A stretch of DNA of 64,000 nucleotides, from contig ARYC01000137.1 of assembly GCA_000711775.1 (NCBI GenBank), positions 52,168-116,167 of the forward strand. Reading direction: 5' to 3'. Of the stretch, positions 1 to 10,580 are shown in pieces (positions within the stretch are counted from its first letter, which is position 1; the number at the start of each line of letters is the position of its first letter). The stretch is from Oxytricha trifallax. Its lineage: Eukaryota > Ciliophora > Spirotrichea > Sporadotrichida > Oxytrichidae. The notes beneath the pieces are model-generated. The model was not told where the DNA came from, did not search any database, and saw only the letters and a program-made list of their open reading frames with translations. Both the position numbers and the translations under genes were made by a program.

Positions 1-115
1 TTTATTTCTTTAAATTTGCTTCGGAACTCTCACGTGACTAGAGTTCCTTGTTTTAACTGTAGCCCTTTCTATCTTTAAATAATATATCAGCTGCATCTAT
101 CTATAAATTTTTCAA
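1..115 (-). CDS. Possible MDS at the window edge
   Basis: Read on the minus strand with TAA/TAG as Gln, this stretch gives an open, charged sequence that includes KDRKGYSQNKEL and SSEANLKK. Its base composition is less AT-rich than the DNA just to its right. It could be a further segment of the minus-strand gene at 316-960, but I found no convincing pointer joining the two. No domain is recognised, and the segment is cut by the window edge. Confidence 0.3.
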
Positions 116-133
116 AGTTATAAGTGGTTAAGA

Positions 134-153
134 AAAAGGGGTTTTGGGGTTTC
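134..153. repeat. Telomere-like G4T4 tract
   Basis: The sequence GGGGTTTTGGGGTTT lies in an AT-rich, non-coding stretch, just before a (TA)n microsatellite at about 164-181. G4T4 is the telomere unit of spirotrich ciliates and also forms the tips of TBE transposons. The bases beyond the tract do not match the TBE terminal repeat seen at 16456 and 63051, so it may be a decayed element end or an internal telomere-like tract. Confidence 0.5.
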
Positions 154-315
154 ATGTGTGTTTATATATATATATATATAAATAAATATATTATTAGTTC
201 TATTTTAAAGTTATTTTAATGCATCGCTAGTCCCTTCTTTATCTGGCTTAGACTTTATATCTTCTACATACCTGAATTAATTATAAAATGGAACTATTAA
301 ATACACAAGGTATTA

Positions 316-960
316 TCATATGGGTTAATTCAGATTCATGGAATAAAAACTGATATAATACTTGTAAACAATTACTTCTTAACAAATTTTATAGCAATTA
401 TTATATTAAAACCTAAATGAATCTGCAACATTATTAAGAATATAAGCGCCAGTTATTCCAAAATTGAGTCCTGCGCAATAATCGGATCCCTCATAAATTG
501 TAAAAATATTGATCATTTGACCCAAATTCTCAATGAAATAGGTGACTGTATCAAACATTCGAGAGAGAGGATTGTCTTCTTTCACAGAGCTCATGAAATT
601 TCTATACATATTTGCAAAGTTCAATATTAAACTCATTATTTTTATATTAATAATTAATATTAATTTGTAATTGCATGAATCAAATTATATAACTTAGTAT
701 GAATTAGTCTCATTGTTTATAAATTGATAGTAAAGACTTGAAAAATATTTAATTGTCATTAAATAAAATTAAAAAACATTTTTAATTAAACCCAAATCCT
801 TATTCTCTGGCTTGACCATATCGCAATCAGAATCAAAGAACACATCCTCGTTGTCTCTCTCCATCATGCCCTTCTCAAACCCATCCATGAAGTCCTCATT
901 CACACTTAAAGCACTACTCAGATTGATTATTGAGGAAATTATCAAAATGCATGAAATTAA
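316..960 (-). CDS. Unknown protein, two MDSs joined by pointer
   Basis: MDS 1 (about 792-940) encodes an acidic stretch with NEDFMDGFEKGMM and DNEDVFFDSD. MDS 2 (about 400-632) encodes FANMYRNFMSSVKEDN and a more hydrophobic part with FGITGAYILNNVADSF. Deleting 626-784 with one copy of the repeat ATTAAAC joins the two in frame. The frame then runs into AT-rich DNA and meets TGA at 316-318, so the real C-terminus may lie in another MDS. No start is visible, and no family is recognised. The methionine that opens the second segment falls inside the pointer region and is probably not the start. Confidence 0.5.
626..791. other. IES with 7-bp pointer ATTAAAC
   Basis: Direct repeats ATTAAAC lie at 626-632 and 785-791 and bound very AT-rich DNA between two coding segments. 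Removing one repeat plus the insert fuses the two reading frames of the flanking minus-strand gene. Confidence 0.75.
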
Positions 961-979
961 ATTAGAGAGTTAATTGCTA

Positions 980-1530
980 GATGAGATACCAATCTCACTA
1001 AGGACTTTCTAATAGAGCTTTCTACTACACTAAGGCCTACTGAGGAGAAGGAGGTGGTCTCTGGCCGCAACTTATGAGGGACCAGTAGGCGGATTTCAAT
1101 CTGTCAGCTATTACACTCCTCGAGTGGGTTTGATCCTAGGATTTCCCTCCATAGATGAGTTTGCCTGGCTTGATTTCAGTTTCCTAGGTAATAGGGAGCA
1201 GGATGCAGGTACGCTCTGCCTTCAAAAGTGAGAAGACGAAAATCATTGAAGCCAACGAAATGGATTTTTCTCCCACATCTAGTTAGAGTGGTGAAGCTAC
1301 CACAAAGCGAAAGGATAGGGATAACGTTTCCCAATAGCGGTGGGACCCGTAATCGTTTTCCCCCACTCCCTGTTATCTAGATGATTTCTACAAGCTCTGT
1401 TGTTCAGATAATGTTGGCAATATCTTGATTTAGGAAGAGACTAGGTGATAGCGGAAGTAGGTTCTTCGGAGTTTTCTACTTCATGACTGCCACGTCAACT
1501 CACTCAGATACTTCTAAGTCAGGACTAAGA
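980..1530. mobile_element. GC-richer island, possible decayed element
   Basis: This stretch is clearly richer in G+C than its flanks. With TGA as the only stop, two overlapping plus-strand frames are open: one ending at about 1231 (includes VGLILGFPSIDEFAWL) and one from about 1155 to 1448 (includes KSEKTKIIEANEMDF). Such lengths are not unusual by chance under this code. An 8-bp inverted repeat (GCCTACTG/CAGTAGGC) sits near 1036-1100. I recognise no transposon family. It lies between two gene clusters and may be a retroelement fragment or an unrecognised gene piece. Confidence 0.3.
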
Positions 1531-1560
1531 TTGATGGTTTGATTTTAGTATTATCTAGTG

Positions 1561-1946
1561 AATGATAAATTTATTTGATTCTTAATTCATTAAACAACAA
1601 TAATCAAAATGCATCCTAAAACTTTCAGTTTTTTATTCTATAAGTTTATTCTAAATATTCTCATTTCTATTTGTATAGTGATTGGTAATAATTTGCTAGA
1701 GGTTTTTAAGGCTGTTTTTGTAAATTATTTGAATTGTGATTGTTTTCGTGTTTTGTTAATACTTTGAAGTGCCTAAGGACTCTACCCTATTTTAAATTTT
1801 AATTATTTTCCTAAATTTAATCTTTTCTTTTAATTCAAAATTGTATTCTATAAATAAAAAATAAATATCAAAGTTTCTTTAATTAAATTTGTAAGGACCT
1901 TATATCATAAACTAAACATTGAATTTCTTTGTATTTTTTAATAAAC
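1561..1946. other. AT-rich intergenic stretch
   Basis: Very AT-rich DNA between the GC-richer island and the TPR gene. I see no coding signal or RNA gene. Confidence 0.6.
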
Positions 1947-3702
1947 TCATTTAATTTATGCCATTGTATGATAGACAATCATCGATGTAAAAGCAGAGAT
2001 AAATATCATAATCAAAGCCAGTTACAATTTTTCCACAGGATTCATCCCAAACTACTAAATTATCATTGGTCTTACTTTCTCATCATTCTCTTTCCCTACA
2101 TTCTAACTCTTTTTGTTTTGGTTATTTTAAGAGTTTTACTGCAACTTTTATTCATCTTCTTTCCATTTATTTTGTTTAAGAATCTCGATAAATTCATTGT
2201 ACTCCTTAGGGTTAAAACCGTACTGTTTTATTAGTTCTAATCCTAACTAAAGATCTTCTACTTTAGACTCGAGGGATTTGAGTCTTTTTGTTATATCAAT
2301 ATGAAAGTCTAAAGTTATATTTAATTATTAGAGTGGTTAAGAAATTTCAGATTTGAGATCATGGGTTTCTTTCTATAGAGTATTTACTTGACTTATAATT
2401 TCAAAATTCTCAATAGGTTACTAATTCAAAGGTTGATTATCCTGTGTATCAGCTTATTTAGGGGAGACAGATTTCACTTCTTAGTTATTTATAGTTTCTT
2501 GTATGTCTTTATCGATATCTTTCAATTCTTCTGCATTCACATTATTTGGTTCATTATTAACAGATGTATTGTCAACCTCATTTTAAGTATTTGCAACCAT
2601 TTTTTAGTAAAGTTCCTTGCTTTTCTCAATATAGTTCTTTTTGGCTTCTTTAATGCTCCCCAATAATTATATGGCTCTTTATTCATTGTTATCGATTTCC
2701 AATACTTATTTGGCTACTTTCTTGGCTTCATCAAACTCAGTTTCATCTAAAAATATTTAAGCTTTTCTTAAGAGGGTTTTGGTGCAGTCTGGCTTCAATT
2801 TCAAAGCTTACTCTGTTTCTTGGAGTGCTTCTTTGAATCTTTTGAGTTTCATGAATGTCATGCTTTGATTCATTTATATGATTGTATACAACTATACTCC
2901 CCCCCATTATAAGTAAATGATTTGAAATTCTAATACCAAATTTTACTAGATTCATATGACACAGTCTTTTCAGCTCATTAGATTTAACTTCCTCTTCTTA
3001 ATTCTCAGGGATTAAGTAGTAAAATATAAGCAATGCCTGTGCATAGTAATAACTAGCTTTCCCAAAATCTTCTTGTTTATAGGCTTCGTTTCCTTACTCT
3101 TTCATCAATTATACTCTCTCCATTTTTTCTGAGTAAGTTTTACTATAGATGTCTATTTCTTTAGAGTGGTCTCTGGAACATCCCATCATTTTATAACAAA
3201 TTATTAGATAATTTTGAAGTTAAAGAATATAAGTGATGAATTTAAAAATTTGAATCATCTCTTTCAACATAGTCTCCTAAGTGAAATCTTTCTTTTCAGT
3301 CTCGAGTTTCTTATCCTCTAGTTCAAGTTGCTAATCTAGTAAATCCCATTTTTCATAGTTAAATGCATCTTTCTTAGATTTTAACTCCCTATCCTGCTAC
3401 TGTTACTGTAAATCTATTTCTGATTTCTACTAATCATTTATATCTGTGATTAATTAGGTCTTATCTTTTTAAGAAGTCAACTTCAATTATTCTTGCTACT
3501 ACTACTATTAATCTTTATCATTTGAATTGACTTCAAGCTGTAATTTTGGGGTTTTACTAGTAGGTTGATGCTACTCTAATCTTTCCTAGATTCTTTACTC
3601 TTGCCTCATTAATTTCTCTAATTCTTTGGCTTTTAACCTAGCTGGTTCAAATGTTTCCAAAATCTTCTCACTTAACTCGTAGATCTCCTTACTTACTTTC
3701 AT
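1947..3702 (-). CDS. Tail-anchored TPR protein
   Basis: The start ATG is at 3700-3702 and the TGA at 1947-1949. The N-terminal half is a Q/K/E-rich coiled coil (KAKELEKLMRQEQR). A TPR block follows: KEQGNEAYKQEDFGKA, then KLKRFKEALQETEQALK and DETEFDEAKKVAKQVL. After a Q/N-rich linker and a second coiled-coil region the protein ends in one hydrophobic segment (LALIMIFISAFTSMIVY) with only a few residues after it, typical of a tail-anchored membrane protein. Two IESs, at 2867 and 3185, interrupt the gene. The TPR design resembles Hsp70/Hsp90 co-chaperones such as TOM34 or TTC1, which is family knowledge; the client and the membrane are not shown by the sequence. Confidence 0.8.
2867..2955. other. 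IES with pointer GATTCAT
   Basis: GATTCAT occurs at 2867-2873 and 2949-2955. Removal joins two TPR helices in frame (CHMNQSMTFMKLKRF on the minus strand). The insert is AT-rich and contains a run of C. Confidence 0.85.
3185..3258. other. IES with pointer ATCAT
   Basis: ATCAT occurs at 3185-3189 and 3254-3258. The 69-bp excision preserves frame and joins LKEM to MGCSRDHSKEID in the TPR gene. Confidence 0.7.
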
Positions 3703-3864
3703 TTTTGAATTTAAATTAAATAATCATAAATAACCATTCTCAATTATATAAGTGTAAGAATATTTTTTATATGAAATAAAGATTTTTTTTATGGAAATGT
3801 TGTGAAAATAATATATAGAAATCAATTTAGGAAAAGATATAAATTATTGAATTAAATTTTGTTA

Positions 3865-6800
3865 ATGAGGATGAACTCGTAAAATGATACTGAATTATAT
3901 TAATAAACAGCTCCATCTCCTATTCGGGATATTATTATATCAATAAATTATTAATTATTATTCCTTTTTATCTAAAATTGACAATAATTATATACTTAAT
4001 TTTTAGATATCACTAAAGATAACCCCAAGATACCTTCAACTAGAAAATTGAGTAGAAATAATATTAGCTGTAATAAATCTCCTCCCAGGACTATGAATAA
4101 TACCTAATCATATCAATTTCATTAATTTTGAAGAAAAAATTATAAAAGTTATTCTCTCTTTTAAATTCTACACTATCTGAATAATTGTTAAAATATCTAA
4201 AATTTACAAAAAAAATCTCCTTTTTTAAAAGACTTTTAATATATAAAACATGAGATTTAATTTCTAACCTTATTTTTTAAATATTTATTGTAATTTATTA
4301 AATTAACATTAAACAAGCTTTTCTATATATAAATAATCTTCATGAATATATAGCAAGGGATAAAAATCTATTAGATGACAATTAATTATTGAACAATGAC
4401 TATGATTTCTCCTAAACTTAAAAATAAAATTTATTGAATGTAACTGGATAGAGATTTTATAGTGGTTGTAAATTTAGTTTAATTTAAAGTTAAATTTAAT
4501 TATATTGTATGAATTTATGCAAAATATTAACTATCTTTTTTTAAGAATCATATATAATTAATAGTAAATCATTGCATATTGTCAACCCACAAACATTTTA
4601 TCTATCACAATCAAAATCTAAAAACTTAAAAACTTAATCGAAGAGCTCATTAGACGAGACCCCACTTTCTCAACAATCCAAAAAGCGTCAATAATACACA
4701 ACATATATACCAGTGATAGAGAGCGACTATGACTAACTCAGAAACGTTTATAGTGACAATCTTTTAATGGAAAATACTCAGAGAAACTGTGAATAAAATA
4801 TAGAAAGTAGTTTGCACGATTAGCCAAGTTAATTCTCTAAAAACATCATAATATATGAAAACATATAAAACCAAGATGTTTCCAGGTTAGATCAAGACCC
4901 CATTAATATTTGTTAAAATGATAAATAAAGTAGAAAATCAAGTTATGATAATTCGATTAATGAGCATCTGAGAGATATGCGAGAATTTGAAATGACAATT
5001 GATATATACAAGGACAGGTAGGGTCGTGATTATCCTAGCAAAAATATATCAAGAGATCTGAGTAAGATAGAAATTAAGGATGGACTTACAAACTTGAACA
5101 TTAATAATAGAAGATTGAAAAAGAGCAATCGAGATTAAGAGAGCAGTTATGAAAGTATAAATTAAAACATTATTTTAAATGGATTAGAAGATCAGTAAAA
5201 GAGTTGGGGGGGGGGGAAGTTTCCTGCCCCCAACATTAAATTTTTTGTTTTTTGAAATAATTTTAATAGAAACAATAAATTTCAATTTCAATTACCATAA
5301 TCATGTACTATACAACATTTATTATTATATAATTTTCAAGGTACATAGTTATTCTTTATCAAATTATATATTATTAACAAGGCTAAAATAAGTGTTTTTT
5401 ATAATTGATGAAAAGGATTCTTTGAAAATTATAAAAATTACATATTTTTATGTATGGGGCAGGAAACTTCCGAAGGGGGAAGGAAACTTCCCCCCTAGGG
5501 TGCATATAAAATTTGGGGGCAGGAAACTTCCCCCCCCCAAAGAGTTAATATGCAGTGGTACCAGTTAGAGATTTTAAATTTGATAGTCATACAAATCTAT
5601 AATTGAGCTAAAACATTCAACATTATCGAAAGCAGACTTAAAGTCTTATTTAAAACCATAAAGTTTATTAAATTTAAATGTTATAACTTAAAAGTAATGT
5701 GAATTCATTATTTACACTCGAATTCATTGAATTATTATATTAATATTTAGATTATATCAAATTACTTAGTAAAGTTCTTAAATTAATATTAAAAAAATAA
5801 ATAATTCAAGATATAAATCCCCTAAAATTATTTAATTAAATTCAAATTATGTATGAATTAAAATATTTTAATTTATGTTTGGTTTTTATTCCAAATGCTA
5901 TAAGAGCAGTTACTAACTTATAGTAAACTTTGTTTTATTAAAAATTCTTAAATTGCAATTATGAATATTTGTTTACATAAAGAACATGAAGATATTGATG
6001 GAACGATAAAAAAGGTAATTTGAAGAATACCAAGATTAATCAGTAGTCCTAAATAAATCTCAAAGGCTTGAACAACATCCCCTAGAATAGACGACTCTAC
6101 TAAAAAGACTTGGAGTTTTATCATCACTGAATACTTAAGAAAAAAGTCATACTTAACAGCTCTCAAATTTTGCTTCGTAACCTTAGAAGTCTCCAACTCT
6201 ATAGAAATCTCTTATTAGTCTATCAACTAGAAAGACTTTGCTTAACAATTAAGAAGAGCTAAACTTAAAATAGTAAACTTTAACTATTCCAGAATTGAAA
6301 AATATTCAAAATAAAAATTCAAAGTGTAGGGAAAACTCCTACTAAATGTTCACTTCGATTGCTAAAAGGCAATAGATAAGGGAACATTTTAAACTTAAAC
6401 ATAGTACTTAAAGTAATGATAAACTTGGAAGTATATCTTAAACTTTGAATTTAAAGTAAAATATGAATAAAACTTAGCGATTACTACCTAAATTAGAAAG
6501 CAATACTTATAATGATTTAAGCACCTCATCTTTAGAAAGAAAGCAAGTAATAAAGTCTGAATTCTTAAATGATAGCAAAAGTGACTTAGATATTTACAAC
6601 AGCAAAGAAAACTTAAAATAAATCAATTCATACTTTAGCAAAGAATCTATAGATTCAGTCAAAATAGTATAAAAATCTGGAATATAAAAATCTTTAAATA
6701 CAAAGAAATATATATTATATCTATTTTAAAAATCTCGAATACTTTATATTTGTAATCAATTTATTTGATAAAAATAATTTTATTTATTAAGAATTTAAAA

Positions 6801-8077
6801 TTTATTACATAGTTCGTTTTACTAATTGAGTAAATTTTATATATTAATATTTTAAATTAATATCTTGAAGTGTATTTTTTAATAATAAGAAATAGAAATT
6901 AAGTTTGCTTTTAATTAAAACTAAGTTTGATTTATTCCTGAAAATTAACATGAGTAATTATGAAATAAATTTCTAATAAAAGTATCAAAACTTAAAAATT
7001 AAACATTTTTAATATATAAAACAAATTTTTTACCTAAAATATAAAAATATAAATAAACCTAATTTAATTTTGGTATAGAAGTAATTACATATTCATTAAA
7101 TAATATTTTTTTTTATTTATTAGATTTTATTATATATTTAATTAATATATAAGAAATGGGCTCAAGTAGTAAAAATATAAATTTTATCACTTGAGCCCAT
7201 TTTAATTATAATAATATAAAAAAAAAAAGAATTTTTAAAAAATAATTATAATAATTTTTGAATAATGCTAAATTTTATAATTAGTCATATATTTAGAATT
7301 TAAATATTCGTAATTTTTAAACTATTTTGACTGATTCAAGAAGTAAAAACTAAAAACATCATTAGTATTCAGATTTTGAGCTTTAAGGCATAAAAGCTAC
7401 ATATTTAACTAATGAGCACTTAGATAAGCAGTCAAATAAAATTAATAAAAGAGAAATTCCCAGGAAAATTAAAAATAAGCCATCGTAGAGGATACATTAA
7501 ATTCAAACATTGAGAGAGAAATCGTAAACTGTATTACATTAAGTACCTAATAAGAATATGGTTGATTAAAATACAGGTGTTGATTGTATTTCAAAGAATA
7601 GTAAAATATCTAGAAATCAAGCTTTATTTGATGATACTTAGAGAAGTGCAAATGTATAATCTGCTTTTAAAACATATCAGACTTATTAAAACACTAACAA
7701 GTAATTTGATAGAAATTTTATGAATTAAATGAACTCAGATTTACCCATAAATTTACCCTAATAAAATTCCTCTGCTCTCAATATGCCTTTTTAACATATT
7801 TATATAAGAACGTATTTGTATTAATCTCTTATTCTATATATTTTTATACTTAATGCCACAAATCATAAAGTAGAACACTCAAACTTATCAGCATTAATTA
7901 GAAAATACACAGCGTTCCCTCTCGTAGAGCAGCCAGAATAAATTCACAAACATCAGACTACGATAAGTATCTTAAAATTCCAAATATGCGAAAATGAATG
8001 GAGTTGTGCTTGTGGATAGATTTAATTAGAGAAACAATGCTCTTGCTAAGTTCCTAAGAGACAAGTAAATGATATGA
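3865..8077 (+). CDS. Q/N/S/K-rich protein, many IESs
   Basis: The ATG at 3865 is followed by MRMNSQNDTELYQQ; the end is the TGA at 8075-8077 after LAKFLRDKQMI. The segments join in frame through pointers GATAT, AATCAT, TTTAAATA and ATGCC. They also join by exact removal of the 333-bp element at 5206-5538. The join between about 5660 and 5986 is uncertain: AACAT is a possible pointer, and a separate gene could begin at the ATG at 5986. The product is low-complexity and hydrophilic, rich in Q, N, S and K, with short coiled-coil stretches (LRDMREFEMTIDIYK). No catalytic domain or membrane segment is seen, and no family is recognised. TGA codons met inside the inserts, for example at 6766, are IES read-through and not gene ends. 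Confidence 0.65.
3928..4010. other. IES with pointer GATAT
   Basis: GATAT occurs at 3928-3932 and 4006-4010. Removal joins PSPIRDI to TKDNPKIPST in frame. Confidence 0.75.
4106..4572. other. IES with pointer AATCAT
   Basis: AATCAT occurs at 4106-4111 and 4567-4572 around about 460 bp of very AT-rich DNA. Removal joins MNNTQS to LHIVNPQTF in the downstream frame. It is longer than most inserts in this window. Confidence 0.6.
5206..5538. mobile_element. 333-bp MITE with perfect 8-bp TSD
   Basis: The element begins with 11 G then AAGTTTCCTGCCCCC, and ends with GGGGGCAGGAAACTT followed by 9 C, so the ends are inverted repeats of about 25 bp. The 8 bases AAAGAGTT stand immediately on both sides (5198-5205 and 5539-5546). 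An 8-bp target duplication is typical of hAT-type DNA transposons (established knowledge). The interior is AT-rich, with two more copies of the GGAAACTTCC motif at about 5456-5496 and no transposase. It sits inside the coding frame of the 3865-8077 gene; exact removal with one TSD restores the frame (EDQQKSQYAVVPVRD). Confidence 0.85.
6693..7306. other. IES with pointer TTTAAATA
   Basis: TTTAAATA occurs at 6693-6700 and 7299-7306. Removal joins QKSLN to IRNFQTILTDSRSK in frame. The insert of about 600 bp is very AT-rich and contains the hairpin at 7154-7202. Confidence 0.7.
7154..7202. repeat. 14-bp perfect stem-loop inside an IES
   Basis: AAATGGGCTCAAGT at 7154-7167 is followed after an AT-only loop by its perfect complement at 7189-7202. 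It stands out as the only GC-containing patch in a long AT-rich insert. Possible explanations are a foldback element remnant or a hairpin relevant to the germline sequence; nothing nearby suggests a terminator. Confidence 0.7.
7783..7857. other. IES with pointer ATGCC
   Basis: ATGCC occurs at 7783-7787 and 7853-7857. Removing the 70-bp AT-rich insert gives SSALNMPQIIKQNTQ in frame. Confidence 0.8.
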
Positions 8078-8223
8078 AAATGGTTTAATATGATACAAAA
8101 ATTATGATTATTGTATATAAGAAGTGTTAAAAGAGGATAGCTTATATTATTCTATTTTGTGATATCATATTGATATATTTCAATTTTACATTACTAAATT
8201 AACTTATAATAAAAAACTTTAAT

Positions 8224-9954
8224 TCATTTGTCAAAAGTGTCTCTGAGTTTTCTAATCTTAGCAAATATTCTAATTGGATCTTATTCTCCAGTTATCTAAC
8301 TGAAATATTCATTAAACTAATTTATGATTATACTTGCAGATATACTATTTAAGGCAATTTCTTTGTTAAATCTAAAATTAAGTTAAATTATTTATACTAT
8401 ATTTTAATTAGAAAATATTCATCTCTTGCGCATCTGATAAATGGATTATAGAGTTTTTCTTCCATTAACTTAGAGGGAACTGAGAAATCACCATTATCTA
8501 AAGCTTTCTGACATTAATTTAATTTATGACTAATCATTGGGTTATCTGGTTCTATGTAAAACTAGTAATTACTATGTATTATAATAATAATTAGAGAAGT
8601 ATAGTATTCATAAAAATGGAAAAACATAATGCTTATTAATACAAAGTTTACTTGGCAAATTTGAGGTTTTACACGGCAGTGTCACAAGCTGTGAAAAGTA
8701 GTGTTTCATTAGGTAAATTAATCAATTTCTGCAAGCTGTAAAACATTTGCTCTGGATTTCCATCTAGTATATTTCCACAACCCCCTATCTCCAGACTTCT
8801 ACCACTGAATAAAAATGGGATCTTAATAATAGTATGATTGAATTTGTTCATAAGTGACTGTATATTATGTAATAAATTATCTTTGTACTATCAAGAGTGA
8901 CATGAGTCACAACAAAACTAACTGAGTCTTAAGTGTGACCAGGGGTTTCCAAGCAACATATGCAAATATCCCCTAATTCCAAAGTTTACAGGTCTTTCAA
9001 AGTATGTGTAGTCTGTAATTTATGGAAATTTGTTCAATAATTTACCATATATGTATAAGAATAAATAAAATAATTTTGGATGATTTAACAACTGCTACCC
9101 GCTTGTTATAATCTGTAAATTTGGTCTTTATTCTTTCCACTTAATTTTACTTTCAATGCTTTCCTCAGTTAATTTAGTCTCCATTTCATTTATAGAATAT
9201 TTAAATATTCTTATTAGTTCATTAATATATAGTCATCTAATATTGTATAAAATACAATTTATAATATAAATAAGTCTCCTTTGTTGAAATTAAATACCTA
9301 AGTTCACTCTTGTTCTATTTCTCTATTTCATTGATTATTTAATAATTAGCATCGAAATCCCCGCTTAAATCCACTGCCATTAAGTGTCTAGTCCTTGGTT
9401 CCATCAATATGTATCCAATTTGTTGCTATGAAAAATAATAAATACAAATAGTAAATATTATATAATGTTTATTAGTCATTTATTTATTTGTTAAAAAAAT
9501 AATCAATAATTTATATATGATAAAATAAAATAACTAAAATCTTTACTATGAAGTGGGAGTTGATGGTAATTTAGACTAAACCTTGTATAAATATAGATAT
9601 GGTAGCAAAGTGTGATTATCTGCAGAATACTAATCATCGAGGTCTCGTTTGTGATGAGCAGCTCTGGCTCCCTTCACATTCTGGTTTTTAATGAAATTTA
9701 TCTCGTTTGATTCTTTTTGTGGTGCCTGCAGTTTATTACTGTTTGAAGCAGTATTGTCTTTATCTTAGTTTGCTATTTTAATATATCAAAATAATTGAAA
9801 TATACTTAGCAAAGATTTCTCTTAAAAAATTAACAAATTTTTCATTGTTTGAAGAAGTTGAGAAATTCCTACTAAACTTTTGGATTCCAAAATATTAGAA
9901 AACTTAATTTCTTTGAAAGAATCTTTTCTAATTTATTAAATTCACGGCTTTCAT
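8224..9954 (-). CDS. Glyoxalase II-like protein, metal site lost
   Basis: The start ATG at 9952-9954 opens MKAVNLINQKRFFQRN, rich in R/K/F/Q, which looks like a mitochondrial targeting peptide. The MDSs then spell a hydroxyacylglutathione hydrolase fold: GYILMEPRTRHLMAVD, KWKEQRPNLQIITSG, LETPGHTQDSV, FLFSGRSLEIGGCG, FTACDTAVQNLKFAK, DNGDFSVPSKL, NPFIRCARDE and the family C-terminus DPIRIFAKIRKLRDTF. TGA is at 8224-8226. The metal motif THxHxDH reads STKETKLT, the bridging Asp of GDTLF is Arg, and GHEYT reads ACDTA; only the His of PGHT remains. Hydrolase activity is therefore unlikely (inference). At least five IESs interrupt the gene; the first joint, near 9790, I could not resolve. Confidence 0.8.
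8303..8422. other. IES with 10-bp pointer
   Basis: AAATATTCAT occurs at 8303-8312 and 8413-8422. Removal joins RCARDEYF to SQITGEQDPIRIF, restoring the conserved C-terminus of the glyoxalase II-like protein. This is one of the longest pointers in the window. Confidence 0.9.
9176..9279. other. IES with pointer AGTCTCC
   Basis: AGTCTCC occurs at 9176-9182 and 9273-9279. Removal joins LRYLISTKET to KLTEESIESK in frame, across the position where the metal-binding motif should be. Confidence 0.8.
9426..9552. other. IES with pointer CTATGAA
   Basis: CTATGAA occurs at 9426-9432 and 9546-9552. Removal joins SKLPSTPTS to QQIGYILMEP in frame. Confidence 0.85.
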
Positions 9955-10580
9955 TATTGATTGAGTAATAATTATTTTCAAAAGAAATACCAACTTAATT
10001 TTCAGTTTAAATTTAATCAAAATAAAACTCTTTTAATTATTTTTATAACTTATGTTTATATTATGAAATTATATTTTTACATCAACTTCATTTGTTATAG
10101 TTATAATATTTTTTATCATATATTTCATAAAGCTTTATATTACTAACTTCATATGAAAAGCATCAAATAAAAATATATGTATTATTCTTTATTTTAAATT
10201 AAAATTAAAATATATTCATCTTTATATATAAATTTAGATGATTGCATTCTATTTCAACAATATTTTTGTAATTAATTATTTCTGAAATTAATATATAAAA
10301 CTAATTAAATCTATGATAATTTATAATCAGTAATAGTGAAAAGTATATTTTATCTAGTATTATTAATTTATTTAGTAAGCATTTTAATTATAATTCACCA
10401 TCTCATTATTATGAAGATATAATTCTGGCTATTCTTAGATAATTTATATATTATTTTAATAATTTTCATTCGCAATATTATTAATGAACAACCCAGAACA
10501 AAATAAAAGTCTAACTCAGTATTAATATTTACTAAATATTTTCTAATTTAAATAAAAACTACGATATTTTATATATTAAA
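9955..10580. other. AT-rich intergenic stretch
   Basis: This lies between the divergently oriented glyoxalase II-like and kelch genes. It is about 80 percent or more A+T, with no coding signal that I trust; the short open frame near 9961-10146 is F/Y/N/K-rich and looks like AT noise. Nanochromosome ends for both neighbours would lie here. Confidence 0.6.

Noticed and set aside
1929-2666. Plus-strand open frames rich in F/L/I/Y
   Set aside because: They are the antisense of the well-supported minus-strand TPR gene and have only the hydrophobic character of reversed Q/K/E codons.
5948-6196. Minus-strand 82-codon open frame
   Set aside because: The opposite strand reads as a continuous Q/N/S/K-rich coding segment that joins its neighbour by an 8-bp pointer.
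5986-6768. A separate 260-codon gene from ATG 5986 to TGA 6766-6768
   Set aside because: The last ~20 codons are AT-rich insert sequence. Removing 6693-7298 through pointer TTTAAATA continues the frame into the next coding segment, so the TGA is inside an IES. A gene start at 5986 remains possible.
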